Of a DNA stretch of 64,000 nt, positions 33,189 to 41,719 are shown in pieces. Numbering within the stretch: position 1 is the first letter of the stretch; each line of letters opens with the position of its first letter. Both the position numbers and the translations under genes were made by a program. The notes under the pieces are model-generated. The model had not been told where the DNA came from, ran no database searches, and worked only from the letters and a program-made list of their open reading frames with translations. Source of the stretch: Clostridium disporicum (GTDB lineage Bacteria > Bacillota > Clostridia > Clostridiales > Clostridiaceae); contig NZ_CYZX01000020.1 of assembly GCF_001405015.1 (NCBI RefSeq), forward strand, positions 3,187-67,186, given 5' to 3'.

Positions 33189-34517
33189 ATGAACAAAAGA
33201 ATTTTAGCTACAATTTTAACAGCTACTTTAGGAGTAGGTATGTTTGTTGGATGTGGTAAAAAAAATAATGCTACAGCTGAAATAGTAAAAGAATTAAATA
33301 ATCCTGTTTCTATAGAAATGTGGCACTATTTAAATGGAAAACAAGCAGAGGTACTAGACTCAATAATACAAGATTTTAATAGCAACAATAATATGGGAAT
33401 TACTGTTACTGCAGTAAATCAAGGTAATATTGGAGATTTGAATAAAAAGGTAATTACAGCATCACAATCAAATTCTTTACCTGCAATAATAAATGTATAT
33501 CCAGATATAGCGACCGGCTTAATAAATCAAAATAAAATAATAGATTTATCACCATATGTTAACGATTCAACTGTAGGAATGAAAAGTGATATAGAAAATG
33601 ATTTCTATAAAACTTTTATAGACGAAGTATCTCAATGGGGTAAAGATGCTGTTTATGGTATTCCTATGACTAAGTCTACTGAAGTTTTATATGTTAATAA
33701 AACTATGCTAGAAAAGTTAGGATATACTATGGATGATTTGAAAGATTTAACAGTAGAAAAGTTAGCTGAGATATCTAAAAAGTGTAAGGATGAATTAGGG
33801 GTTGTTGGATTTGGATTTGACTCAAGTTCCAATGCATTTATTTCTTCTTTAAAGATGGATGGTAAGGATTTCGTAACTATTGATGGAAAAATAAATGTTG
33901 ATAATGATTGGGTAAAAACATTTATGAACTATTATAAAGACGAAGTAGGTTCAGGTTATTTCCGTATTCCTGGTGAAGATACATATCTTTCAGGACCATT
34001 TTCAAATCAAAAGTTATTAATGTACCAAGGTTCATCAGCAGGTGCAGCACATATTAAAACAGATGGAGCATTTGAAGTTGGTGTAGTAGAAGTTCCTGTA
34101 TTCCAAGGAAAAGATAAAGCTGTAATTCAACAAGGGGCATCATTATTTGTAACAAGTGATGTTTCTCCAGAGGCACAATTTGCAGCTTATGAATTTATAA
34201 AATATGCAACAAATACAGAAAATACAGCTAAGTTTGCAGTAGCAACAGGATATTTACCAGTACGTAAATCAGCAGCAGATACTCAAATAATGAAGGATGC
34301 ATTGAATGATCCAGAAGCATTATTTACAAAGATTTATCCAGTAGCTCAAAATAGTTTAGAATATGCATACTATACTCCAGCAGTTAATAATGCACAATCA
34401 GCTAGAACAATAATACAAGAAAAGTATGATGCATATGTAAGTGGAAGTATAAAAGATATAGATACATTCATTAAAGATACAACTTCTCAAGTTGAAACTT
34501 CAATACAACGTCAATAA
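33189..34517 (+). CDS. Substrate-binding lipoprotein, UgpB-like
   Basis: A 442-residue extracellular solute-binding protein of family 1. The signal peptide ends in a lipobox FVGC with the lipidated cysteine at residue 22. The mature protein contains the family segments EMWHYLNGKQAEVLDSII, INVYPDIATGLI and GYLPVRKSA, which resemble UgpB. The substrate is probably glycerol-3-phosphate, a glycerophosphodiester or an oligosaccharide; the sequence cannot decide. It is the last gene of the ATPase-permease-permease-binding protein order, whereas in many operons the binding protein is first. A strong terminator follows. Confidence 0.9.
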   Translation: MNKRILATILTATLGVGMFVGCGKKNNATAEIVKELNNPVSIEMWHYLNGKQAEVLDSIIQDFNSNNNMGITVTAVNQGNIGDLNKKVITASQSNSLPAIINVYPDIATGLINQNKIIDLSPYVNDSTVGMKSDIENDFYKTFIDEVSQWGKDAVYGIPMTKSTEVLYVNKTMLEKLGYTMDDLKDLTVEKLAEISKKCKDELGVVGFGFDSSSNAFISSLKMDGKDFVTIDGKINVDNDWVKTFMNYYKDEVGSGYFRIPGEDTYLSGPFSNQKLLMYQGSSAGAAHIKTDGAFEVGVVEVPVFQGKDKAVIQQGASLFVTSDVSPEAQFAAYEFIKYATNTENTAKFAVATGYLPVRKSAADTQIMKDALNDPEALFTKIYPVAQNSLEYAYYTPAVNNAQSARTIIQEKYDAYVSGSIKDIDTFIKDTTSQVETSIQRQ

Positions 34518-34544
34518 AATAATGTAAATATAATTTAATATAAG

Positions 34545-34583
34545 AAATCAGAATAAACATAATGGTTTATTCTGATTTTTTAT
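34545..34583. terminator. Terminator between the ABC operon and the convergent hydrolase gene
   Basis: A 14-bp perfect stem (34545-34558 with 34565-34578) with loop ATAATG and T5. Being between converging genes it may serve both directions. Confidence 0.85.
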
Positions 34584-34593
34584 TTATCCAAAA

Positions 34594-35505
34594 TTAAATT
34601 AAATCAATTTTTTTAAGGAAATTTCCTATTATCTCATCGTATTTATCTGGATTTGATGTTAAAGCTTCTGCATGTTTAGCATTTTTAGCAATATATAGCT
34701 CCTTAAATCCAGTAGTTTTTGAATTGAATAAATCATATACCATATATGTAGGTACATAATCATCCATATCACCATGGATAAAGAGTATTGGAATATCAAT
34801 ATTTTTTATATATGTTAATGGAGAAGCGGATTTAAAACTCCATTTATACCTAACTTTCATAATTATATCAGCTATAAACAATAGAGGTAAAAAGTTTATT
34901 TTATAATCTTCTTTAAGTCTATGTTTAAATAATTCAAAAACATCAGAGTATCCGCAATCTTCAATACAAAAAGAAACTCTATTATCTATAGCACAATATT
35001 GAAGTACAGTAGCAGCTCCCATTGACTCGCCTAATACTCCTAAATTAATATCAGGTCCTAGTTTATTGAAAAGAAAATTAGCACAAGTTTTAAGGTCATA
35101 CTTTTCAAAATATCCCATGGAAGTATAGGTTCCACCACTTAATCCATGATTTCTATGGTCATACATAAAAACTGAGAATCCACGATTATAAAAAGGTTTT
35201 ATATATTTAACAGAATAGTTTGTATTTACGGTAATCCCATGGCAAAGTATAATACATTTCTTTGAATTAGAGTTTGGAATAAATATTCCTTTAATATCAT
35301 AACCATAATCTGATTTTAGTGTTATGTGTTCCTTTTCTAAGTTATTATAAAAGTCTTCAAGGTTTAATTTTTTTATTTGATTTTCATATCCATCTTCATA
35401 ACTTTTTTTCTTAGGATAAATTACTATTTTACATAATTTGTTTGCATAAATAATTAAAATAAATAATGCAATAATAATTAAAACTATAAATATATAACCA
35501 AGCAT
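34594..35505 (-). CDS. Alpha/beta hydrolase (YqkD-like)
   Basis: A 303-residue protein with one N-terminal membrane helix (LGYIFIVLIIIALFILIIY) and an alpha/beta-hydrolase fold facing outward. The nucleophile Ser lies in GESMGAATV, with a preceding CHGITVN oxyanion region. The catalytic Asp lies in FIHGDMDDYVP and the His in NAKHAEAL. The substrate is unknown; the family contains esterases and peptidases. AAAGGAG stands upstream of the ATG. It is a single gene on the minus strand. Confidence 0.88.
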   Translation of the reverse strand: MLGYIFIVLIIIALFILIIYANKLCKIVIYPKKKSYEDGYENQIKKLNLEDFYNNLEKEHITLKSDYGYDIKGIFIPNSNSKKCIILCHGITVNTNYSVKYIKPFYNRGFSVFMYDHRNHGLSGGTYTSMGYFEKYDLKTCANFLFNKLGPDINLGVLGESMGAATVLQYCAIDNRVSFCIEDCGYSDVFELFKHRLKEDYKINFLPLLFIADIIMKVRYKWSFKSASPLTYIKNIDIPILFIHGDMDDYVPTYMVYDLFNSKTTGFKELYIAKNAKHAEALTSNPDKYDEIIGNFLKKIDLI

Positions 35506-35597
35506 AAAATCTCCTTTAAAATATTATTAATTATATTGTATCATATGAAATTTATATACGCTAAAGCTAATTAAAATGTTGTTTGATTATTCTTTAA

Positions 35598-35625
35598 AAT
35601 AGAAAATCCAGCTAGTGCTGGATTT
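35598..35625 (-). terminator. Terminator of the minus-strand spoVB gene
   Basis: A 9-bp perfect stem AAATCCAGC/GCTGGATTT with loop TAGT. On the minus strand it is followed by TTCTATTTT. Confidence 0.8.
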
Positions 35626-35653
35626 GTTCTTATGCTATTAACTTTTAATTAAT

Positions 35654-37153
35654 TTACTCTTCCTCTATTCCAAAGCCACTAAAGTATGCAAATAATCCGA
35701 ATGTTAGTATAATAATTATAATATTTTTAACTATAAATAAATCACTTAATATTGTGTTAGTTAATAATCTTAAAAGAAGGTAAGTTAGTAGACCAATAAG
35801 TGAAAAAATTATAATATTTATAGAGGATAATGATATATCTATATGTTTTTTTATTTCATGTAGATTTATTATTAAACTTATAATAGATGTAATAAATAGA
35901 GTTATAGCAGTTGAAAATACATTTATACTTTTTATCCCTGTAAGTATATATAAAGAAATAAGTTCTATTGAAGAAGTTATAAGAGAGTTTCTTAATATTA
36001 TGCTTTGTCTATTTAATCCATTTAGAATTCCAAACATAGTACTTGAAGTAAAAAATAATGGAGCAGATAAAGCACAAACTTTAATATACAAACCTAGGTC
36101 ATCTCTACCGTAAAACATTTTCCCTAAAGAGTCAGGAATAAGTAGACAAATTATACAAGTAGCAATACCAAGTAAAAAAGCAATTTTCAAAACTTTACGT
36201 ATTCTAACTGATGCACTATAATATTCACCTTTGCTTAAAGTTTCAGAAAGATCAGGCATTAAAAGCGTACTAATAGAATTAACAACTATAAGTGGAAAAG
36301 TAACTATTGTTAACGCCATACCATTAAACTTACCTATCATAGCAATTGCAGTTGAATATTCAAGTCCAATTGATACAAGCCTTCGTGGAACTACTAAAGT
36401 AGACATAGCTGAAAATATATTTCCCATAAATCCATTTAAACATAATGGGAATGATACTGCTAAAACATTAAAAAGTAATTGAGCTTTGCGCTCAGGCTTT
36501 TCATAAGAAGGAGGAATCTTTTTTACTATGTGCTTATAATAAGCGTAAAGTAATAAAAGGCTTTGAAGTTCTCCAATAGCTAATGAAACATAAGCAAGGG
36601 TAACTAAAGATGATAGTGTATTAGCTTTAAATATAAATATAAGTAAGGCAATTGTTATTATTCTCATAGCTTTTTCTAATATATCTATAAATGCAGGAAC
36701 TGTGATTTTTGATGTACCATAAAAAAAGCCTTTTAGTATATTAGATAAGGCTATAAATACCATTGCAGGACAAGTTACCCTTATAGCATTTAATGTTCTC
36801 ATATCTTTAACACCGTATTCACTTATGTATGGAGCTAATATAAAAACTAAAACACCTATTGCTACTGACCAGATAATATTAAAAAAAGCTACAGTATTTA
36901 TAGTTTTAAAAAGGTTATTATATTCTCTTTTAGAAGTATATATGGCAGCTCTTTGAGAAATAGCAGCTATAATTCCAGCTGTCATAAGGCTTATAAATAA
37001 ATTGTATATAGGCATTACTAGCCCATATAGTCCTATACCTTCTGGACCTATCAACTTGGATAAATATATGGAGAATATAAATCCTAAGATACCAGTTGTG
37101 ATATTTGCTGCTGTTAAGAAAAACGAATTTTTAAAGAAATTATCTTTTTCCAA
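35654..37153 (-). CDS. spoVB: Stage V sporulation protein B-like flippase
   Basis: A 499-residue membrane protein of the MOP superfamily with about 14 helices. Its N-terminal region (AANITTGILGFIFSIYLSKL, IGPEGIGLYGLVMPIYNLF) and the segment LKGFFYGTSKITVPAFIDILE match clostridial SpoVB, which is needed for spore cortex formation and probably moves lipid II in the mother cell. It is the second such protein in the window; sequence identity to the 28662 protein is low outside the family motifs, so they are not recent duplicates. AGAGGTGA lies before the ATG at 37153. Its leader contains nested inverted repeats (37183-37249). Confidence 0.88.
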   Translation of the reverse strand: MEKDNFFKNSFFLTAANITTGILGFIFSIYLSKLIGPEGIGLYGLVMPIYNLFISLMTAGIIAAISQRAAIYTSKREYNNLFKTINTVAFFNIIWSVAIGVLVFILAPYISEYGVKDMRTLNAIRVTCPAMVFIALSNILKGFFYGTSKITVPAFIDILEKAMRIITIALLIFIFKANTLSSLVTLAYVSLAIGELQSLLLLYAYYKHIVKKIPPSYEKPERKAQLLFNVLAVSFPLCLNGFMGNIFSAMSTLVVPRRLVSIGLEYSTAIAMIGKFNGMALTIVTFPLIVVNSISTLLMPDLSETLSKGEYYSASVRIRKVLKIAFLLGIATCIICLLIPDSLGKMFYGRDDLGLYIKVCALSAPLFFTSSTMFGILNGLNRQSIILRNSLITSSIELISLYILTGIKSINVFSTAITLFITSIISLIINLHEIKKHIDISLSSINIIIFSLIGLLTYLLLRLLTNTILSDLFIVKNIIIIILTFGLFAYFSGFGIEEE

Positions 37154-37341
37154 TTAATTCACCTCTTCGATTTACATTAAACGAAACTCAAAATCTAAGA
37201 TTTGTTTAAAGTGAAATTATGTCTATAAACAAATATGGTAGTGAGTTTCCTTAATACATATTCTGGAAAAATAATAATTATGTTATATATAGAGTTTCTT
37301 TAATAGAAAAAATAATAATATTATTCAAAATATTAAGAAAA

Positions 37342-37390
37342 TTGTTACAATAACTGGAAAATATATACTGTATTGTGATAAAATTAACGT
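37342..37390 (+). promoter_or_regulatory. Hydrogenase operon promoter with possible Rex-like site
   Basis: TTGTTA (37342-37347), a 16-base spacer and TATACT (37364-37369) precede the hydrogenase operon. The next bases, TTGTGATAAAATTAACGT (37373-37390), match 10 of 14 defined positions of the Rex operator TTGTTAA-N4-TTAACAA, with one clean half TTAAC. The match is partial and unproven. Confidence 0.45.
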
Positions 37391-37426
37391 ATATTAAATT
37401 TATAATAATGAAGGGAGGCAAAAAGT

Positions 37427-37915
37427 ATGTGTATTTCTAATGTTAACAAAGAAAAATTTAATGAGTTAGGCGATTATATTGAAAAAAATGATTTAAAGGA
37501 GAATGACTTAATAGCAGTACTTCACAAAGCACAAGAATTGTTTGGATACTTAGGAGAAGAGGTACAGTTATTTGTATCAGAAAAGTTAGGGGTACCAGTA
37601 TCAAAAGTTTATGGAGTAATTACGTTTTATTCATTTTTTACTACTGAACCAAAAGGTAAATATGTAATAAATGTATGTGCTGGAACAGCTTGCTTTGTTA
37701 GAGGCGCAGGAGAGATAATAGAGGAGTTTAAAAAGAACCTCAATATCGAAGTAGGTGAAACTACTGAAGATGGATTATTTACTCTAGATACATTAAGATG
37801 TGTAGGGGCTTGTGGACTTGCACCAGTAGTTATGGTAAATAATAGGGTTTATGGACATTTTACTAAGAAAAATGTTGAAGAAGTTATAAACGAACATAAA
37901 CGTTTGGAGGTTTAA
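37427..37915 (+). CDS. hydC: NuoE-like [2Fe-2S] subunit of bifurcating hydrogenase (HydC)
   Basis: A 162-residue thioredoxin-like iron-sulfur protein. The four ligands Cys84, Cys89, Cys125 and Cys129 are present in the usual C-x4-C and C-x3-C spacing (CAGTACF and CVGACG). It is the small subunit of the NADH-oxidising arm in NAD-dependent and electron-bifurcating hydrogenases. It overlaps nothing; the next gene starts one base after its stop, so they are co-translated. GGGAGG precedes the ATG at 37427. A complex-I NuoE is excluded by the absence of other nuo genes and by the hydrogenase downstream. Confidence 0.95.
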   Translation: MCISNVNKEKFNELGDYIEKNDLKENDLIAVLHKAQELFGYLGEEVQLFVSEKLGVPVSKVYGVITFYSFFTTEPKGKYVINVCAGTACFVRGAGEIIEEFKKNLNIEVGETTEDGLFTLDTLRCVGACGLAPVVMVNNRVYGHFTKKNVEEVINEHKRLEV

Positions 37916-37916
37916 T

Positions 37917-39797
37917 ATGAGAAAAATTTCATCTTATGAGGAGTTATTAGATAAAGCTGAAAAATATAAAAAGTATATAAATTTAAGAGTAGATAAAAGT
38001 TGCGTAAATGATAACGGAGAAAAACATATACTTATTTGTGGAGGGACTGGATGTAAATCAGCTAATGCAGATAAAATTTTGAGTGAATTAAATAAGTTTA
38101 TTGACAAATATAGTTTAAAAGATAAGGTAAAAGTTATTATGGCAGGATGCTTTGGATTTTGCGCTAAAGGCCCTATAGTCAAAATAGAACCAGATGATAC
38201 TTTCTATGTTCAAGTAACTCCAGAAGATGCTGAAGATATAATTAAAAATCATATTATTGATGGAAATGTTGTAGAAAGATTATTATTTACTGATCCAAGT
38301 GAAAATATAAAAATAAAATCACAGCATAATATACCTTTTTATAAAAAGCAGATGAGAATAGCTTTAAGAAATTGTGGGGTTATAGATCCAGAAAATATAA
38401 AAGAGTATATTGCAGTAGAGGGATATAAGGCATTAGGAAATGTCCTTAAGAATTATGAACCTATTGAAGTTATTAATGAAATAACTAAATCAGGATTAAG
38501 AGGAAGAGGGGGCGGAGGATTCCCAACAGGAGTTAAGTGGAAGTTTGCACGTGAAAGTAAGAGCGATGTTAAGTATATAATTTGTAATGCAGATGAGGGA
38601 GATCCAGGTGCATTTATGGATAGATCTATATTAGAAGGAGATCCTCACTCAGTTTTAGAAGCTATGGCAATAGCAGGATATTCTATAGGAGCTTCTAATG
38701 GATATATTTATATTAGAGCAGAATATCCTTTGGCAGTAAGTAGATTATTAATTGCTATAAAGCAAGCAAAAGAAGTTGGTCTTTTAGGTGAAAATATTTT
38801 AAATTCAGGGTTTAATTTTGATATAGAAATAAAATATGGGGCAGGAGCATTTGTATGTGGAGAAGAAACAGCTCTTATAAAATCAATAGAAGGGTCAAGA
38901 GGAGAGCCAACTAATAAACCACCATTCCCAGCAGTATCTGGACTATGGAGTAAGCCAACATCAGTTAATAACGTAGAGACATTTGCAAATATTCCAGCAA
39001 TAATTAATAGAGGGGCTGATTGGTATAGTTCTATAGGAACAGAAAAATCAAAAGGGACTAAGGTTTTTGCTTTAGCAGGAAAGATTAATAATGTTGGGCT
39101 TGTAGAAGTTCCTATGGGAATTACATTAAGAGAAATCATTTATGAAATAGGTGAAGGTGTAAAAGATGGTAAAAAGCTAAAAGCAGTTCAAACAGGTGGA
39201 CCATCTGGAGGATGTATTCCAGCTGAATTATTAGATGTTCCAATAGATTACGATTCATTGCTAAATATTGGATCTATGATGGGATCAGGTGGAATGATAG
39301 TAATGGATGAAGATAACTGTATGGTAGATATAGCTAAGTTCTATATGGAGTTTATAGTAGATGAGAGCTGTGGAAAATGTACACCTTGTAGAGTAGGATG
39401 TAAGAGATTACTTGAAATGTTGCAAAAGATAACTGAAGGAAAAGCTACACTAGTAGATTTGAAAAAACTTCAAGTTTTATCTGAATCAATAAAAGATACT
39501 GCACTTTGTGGCCTTGGTCAAACTGCAGCAAATCCAATAATATCGACTATGAAATATTTTATGGATGAATATGAGGCACACGTTAAAGAGCATAAATGCT
39601 ATTCAGGAATTTGTAAGAAATTATTAAAATATAGAATTACTGATAAGTGCTTTGGCTGTACTAAATGTGCAAAAGGATGTCCAGCTGGCTGTATAAAAGG
39701 AAAACCAAGAGAAAAGCATGTTATAGATCAAAATAAATGTATTAAATGTGGTGCTTGTGAGGCTATATGTCCATTTAAAGCAATAGTTAGAGAATAG
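37917..39797 (+). CDS. hydB: NuoF-like flavin subunit of bifurcating hydrogenase (HydB)
   Basis: A 626-residue flavoprotein that exchanges electrons between NAD(H), ferredoxin and the hydrogenase. It opens with a thioredoxin-like [2Fe-2S] domain (Cys41, Cys46, Cys78 and Cys82). Then come the FMN/NADH-binding region (GLRGRGGGGFPTGVKW), the motif NADEGDPGAF and a [4Fe-4S] site CGKCTPCRVG. The C terminus has two extra ferredoxin clusters (CFGCTKCAKGCP and CIKCGACEAICP). The C-terminal ferredoxin clusters and the N-terminal domain separate it from complex-I NuoF and identify the HydB type. It lies between hydC and hydA in one operon. Confidence 0.95.
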   Translation: MRKISSYEELLDKAEKYKKYINLRVDKSCVNDNGEKHILICGGTGCKSANADKILSELNKFIDKYSLKDKVKVIMAGCFGFCAKGPIVKIEPDDTFYVQVTPEDAEDIIKNHIIDGNVVERLLFTDPSENIKIKSQHNIPFYKKQMRIALRNCGVIDPENIKEYIAVEGYKALGNVLKNYEPIEVINEITKSGLRGRGGGGFPTGVKWKFARESKSDVKYIICNADEGDPGAFMDRSILEGDPHSVLEAMAIAGYSIGASNGYIYIRAEYPLAVSRLLIAIKQAKEVGLLGENILNSGFNFDIEIKYGAGAFVCGEETALIKSIEGSRGEPTNKPPFPAVSGLWSKPTSVNNVETFANIPAIINRGADWYSSIGTEKSKGTKVFALAGKINNVGLVEVPMGITLREIIYEIGEGVKDGKKLKAVQTGGPSGGCIPAELLDVPIDYDSLLNIGSMMGSGGMIVMDEDNCMVDIAKFYMEFIVDESCGKCTPCRVGCKRLLEMLQKITEGKATLVDLKKLQVLSESIKDTALCGLGQTAANPIISTMKYFMDEYEAHVKEHKCYSGICKKLLKYRITDKCFGCTKCAKGCPAGCIKGKPREKHVIDQNKCIKCGACEAICPFKAIVRE

Positions 39798-39808
39798 GAG
39801 GTGTTAGT

Positions 39809-41548
39809 ATGAATATGGTATCAGTAAATATAAATGGTAAGAATATTTTAGTTGAAGATGGTTCTATGATATTAAAAGTTGCGGAGCAGATGAATATAGA
39901 AATACCAACACTTTGTCATATGTATATGCAAGATGGTAAAAGTGAGAATTGTAAAGGTACTTGTAGGGTTTGCGTTGTAGAGGTTGAAGGAAGAAAAAAT
40001 TTAGCACCAGCATGTTCGACTCCTGTATTTGATGGGATGGTAATAAAGACAAATACACCAAGAGCGATTCAAGCAAGAAGAAATATTGTAGGATTATTAC
40101 TTTCAAATCATCCTATGGATTGTTTAAAATGTGAAAAAAATTTAAAATGTGAGCTTCAAAAGATGGCTGCAGATTTAGGTGTATATGAAATAAAATATGA
40201 AGGTGAAAGAAATACCTATGGTAGAGATTATTCTTCACCAGCGATAGTAAAAGATATGGAGAAGTGCATATTATGTAGAAGGTGTGTAACTGTATGTAAC
40301 GATATCCAAAAAGTTCATGCTTTAACTCCTATAGATAGAGGATTTGATACTACTATATCTACATTTTTCTCAAAACCATTAAGTGAAACTGAATGTACTT
40401 ATTGTGGGCAATGTGTTTCAGTATGTCCAACAGGAGCTTTAAGGGAAGTTTATGACTATGATAGAGTATGGGATGCATTAAGTGATGCTGATAAATATGT
40501 TATAGTAAGTACAGCACCGGCAGTAAGAGCTGCATTAGGTGAAGAATTTGGAATGAAACCAGGAACATCTGTAACAAAACTTATGGTAGGAGCTTTAAAA
40601 GCTTTAGGATTTAAAAAGGTTTTTGATACAGATTTTGCAGCAGACTTAACTATAATGGAAGAGGCTAAAGAGTTTATTGACAGAGTGACTAAAGGTGAAA
40701 ACTTACCTATGATTACTAGTTGTTGTCCAGGATGGATAAATTTTATAGAAAAGAATTACCCTGATCATCTAAGTTTACCATCAACGTGTAAATCACCACA
40801 ACAAATGTTTGGTGCTATAGCTAAGACATATTTAGCAGAAAAATTAGGGATTCCAGTAGAAAAGATAGTAGTAGTATCAGTAATGCCGTGTACTGCTAAA
40901 AAATATGAAGCATCAAGAGAAGAGATGGGAAGAGATGGTATACAAGATATTGATATAGTTATCACTACTAGAGAATTAGCAAAGATGATAAAAGAAGCTG
41001 GAATGGATCTTAGAAATATGAAGGAAGAGGAATTTGATAATCCTTTAGGAGAATCTACAGGTGCAGGAGTTATTTTCGGAACATCAGGAGGAGTAATGGA
41101 GGCAGCATTAAGAACTGCTTATGAATGGATAACTGGTGAAGAGTTATATAGAATAGATTTTGATAATATTAGAGGGTTAGATGGTATTAAAGAAGCTAAA
41201 ATAAAAATTGGAGATAAAAATGTTAGTATAGCTGTAGTTAATTCATTAGGTAATGCTAAAAAGATAATGGATGATATTGAAGAAGGTAAGAACAAGTATG
41301 ATTTTATAGAAATAATGGCATGTCCTGGTGGTTGTATAGATGGTGGTGGGCAACCATTTATTAGAGCAAACAGAGATATATTGAAGAAGAGAATGGAAGC
41401 TTTATATAAAGAAGATAAAGATAAGAAGCTTAGAAAATCTCATAAAAACCACGAAATATTAAGACTTTATGATGAGTATTTAGGTGAACCAAATAGTGAA
41501 AAAGCTCATAAACTTTTGCATACTCATTATAAAGATAAAAGTAAATAA
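39809..41548 (+). CDS. hydA: [FeFe] hydrogenase catalytic subunit (HydA)
   Basis: A 579-residue iron-only hydrogenase that makes hydrogen from protons. The N terminus has a [2Fe-2S] region (Cys36, 48, 52, 55, 69), then the His-ligated [4Fe-4S] cluster (His101, Cys105, 108, 114), and two [4Fe-4S] clusters (Cys153/156/159/163 and 196/199/202/206). The H-cluster ligands are at Cys306 in TSCCPGW, Cys361 in MPCTAKK, and Cys505 and Cys509 in MACPGGC; Cys305 is the proton-transfer residue. The monomeric Clostridium pasteurianum type has the same domains; here the operon with hydC and hydB indicates the trimeric bifurcating type, although the extra C-terminal [2Fe-2S] domain of Thermotoga HydA is absent. 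Genes for H-cluster maturation are not in the window. GGAGGTG precedes the start. Confidence 0.97.
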   Translation: MNMVSVNINGKNILVEDGSMILKVAEQMNIEIPTLCHMYMQDGKSENCKGTCRVCVVEVEGRKNLAPACSTPVFDGMVIKTNTPRAIQARRNIVGLLLSNHPMDCLKCEKNLKCELQKMAADLGVYEIKYEGERNTYGRDYSSPAIVKDMEKCILCRRCVTVCNDIQKVHALTPIDRGFDTTISTFFSKPLSETECTYCGQCVSVCPTGALREVYDYDRVWDALSDADKYVIVSTAPAVRAALGEEFGMKPGTSVTKLMVGALKALGFKKVFDTDFAADLTIMEEAKEFIDRVTKGENLPMITSCCPGWINFIEKNYPDHLSLPSTCKSPQQMFGAIAKTYLAEKLGIPVEKIVVVSVMPCTAKKYEASREEMGRDGIQDIDIVITTRELAKMIKEAGMDLRNMKEEEFDNPLGESTGAGVIFGTSGGVMEAALRTAYEWITGEELYRIDFDNIRGLDGIKEAKIKIGDKNVSIAVVNSLGNAKKIMDDIEEGKNKYDFIEIMACPGGCIDGGGQPFIRANRDILKKRMEALYKEDKDKKLRKSHKNHEILRLYDEYLGEPNSEKAHKLLHTHYKDKSK

Positions 41549-41557
41549 AAAATGAAG

Positions 41558-41597
41558 AAAAAAGAAACTGTTTTTTAGTAGGCAGTTTCTTTTATTA
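41558..41597 (+). terminator. Terminator of hydCBA
   Basis: A 10-bp stem AAAGAAACTG/CAGTTTCTTT (41561-41570 with 41583-41592) with a 12-nt loop, followed by TATTATTT, 12 bases after the stop. Confidence 0.75.
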
Positions 41598-41719
41598 TTT
41601 TAGAAATTTAGGTGATGCTTAAGAATTTTTTATTAAGTAAAATTAATTTAAAGTGAAATTTAAGTAATAATTTATATAGGTAACTAAATATAAATTAATT
41701 AGAGAGGGAGTGAGATATT

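Noticed and set aside
38708..39139. 143-codon minus-strand open frame within hydB
   Set aside because: Shadow of the conserved NuoF-like gene; no start signal.
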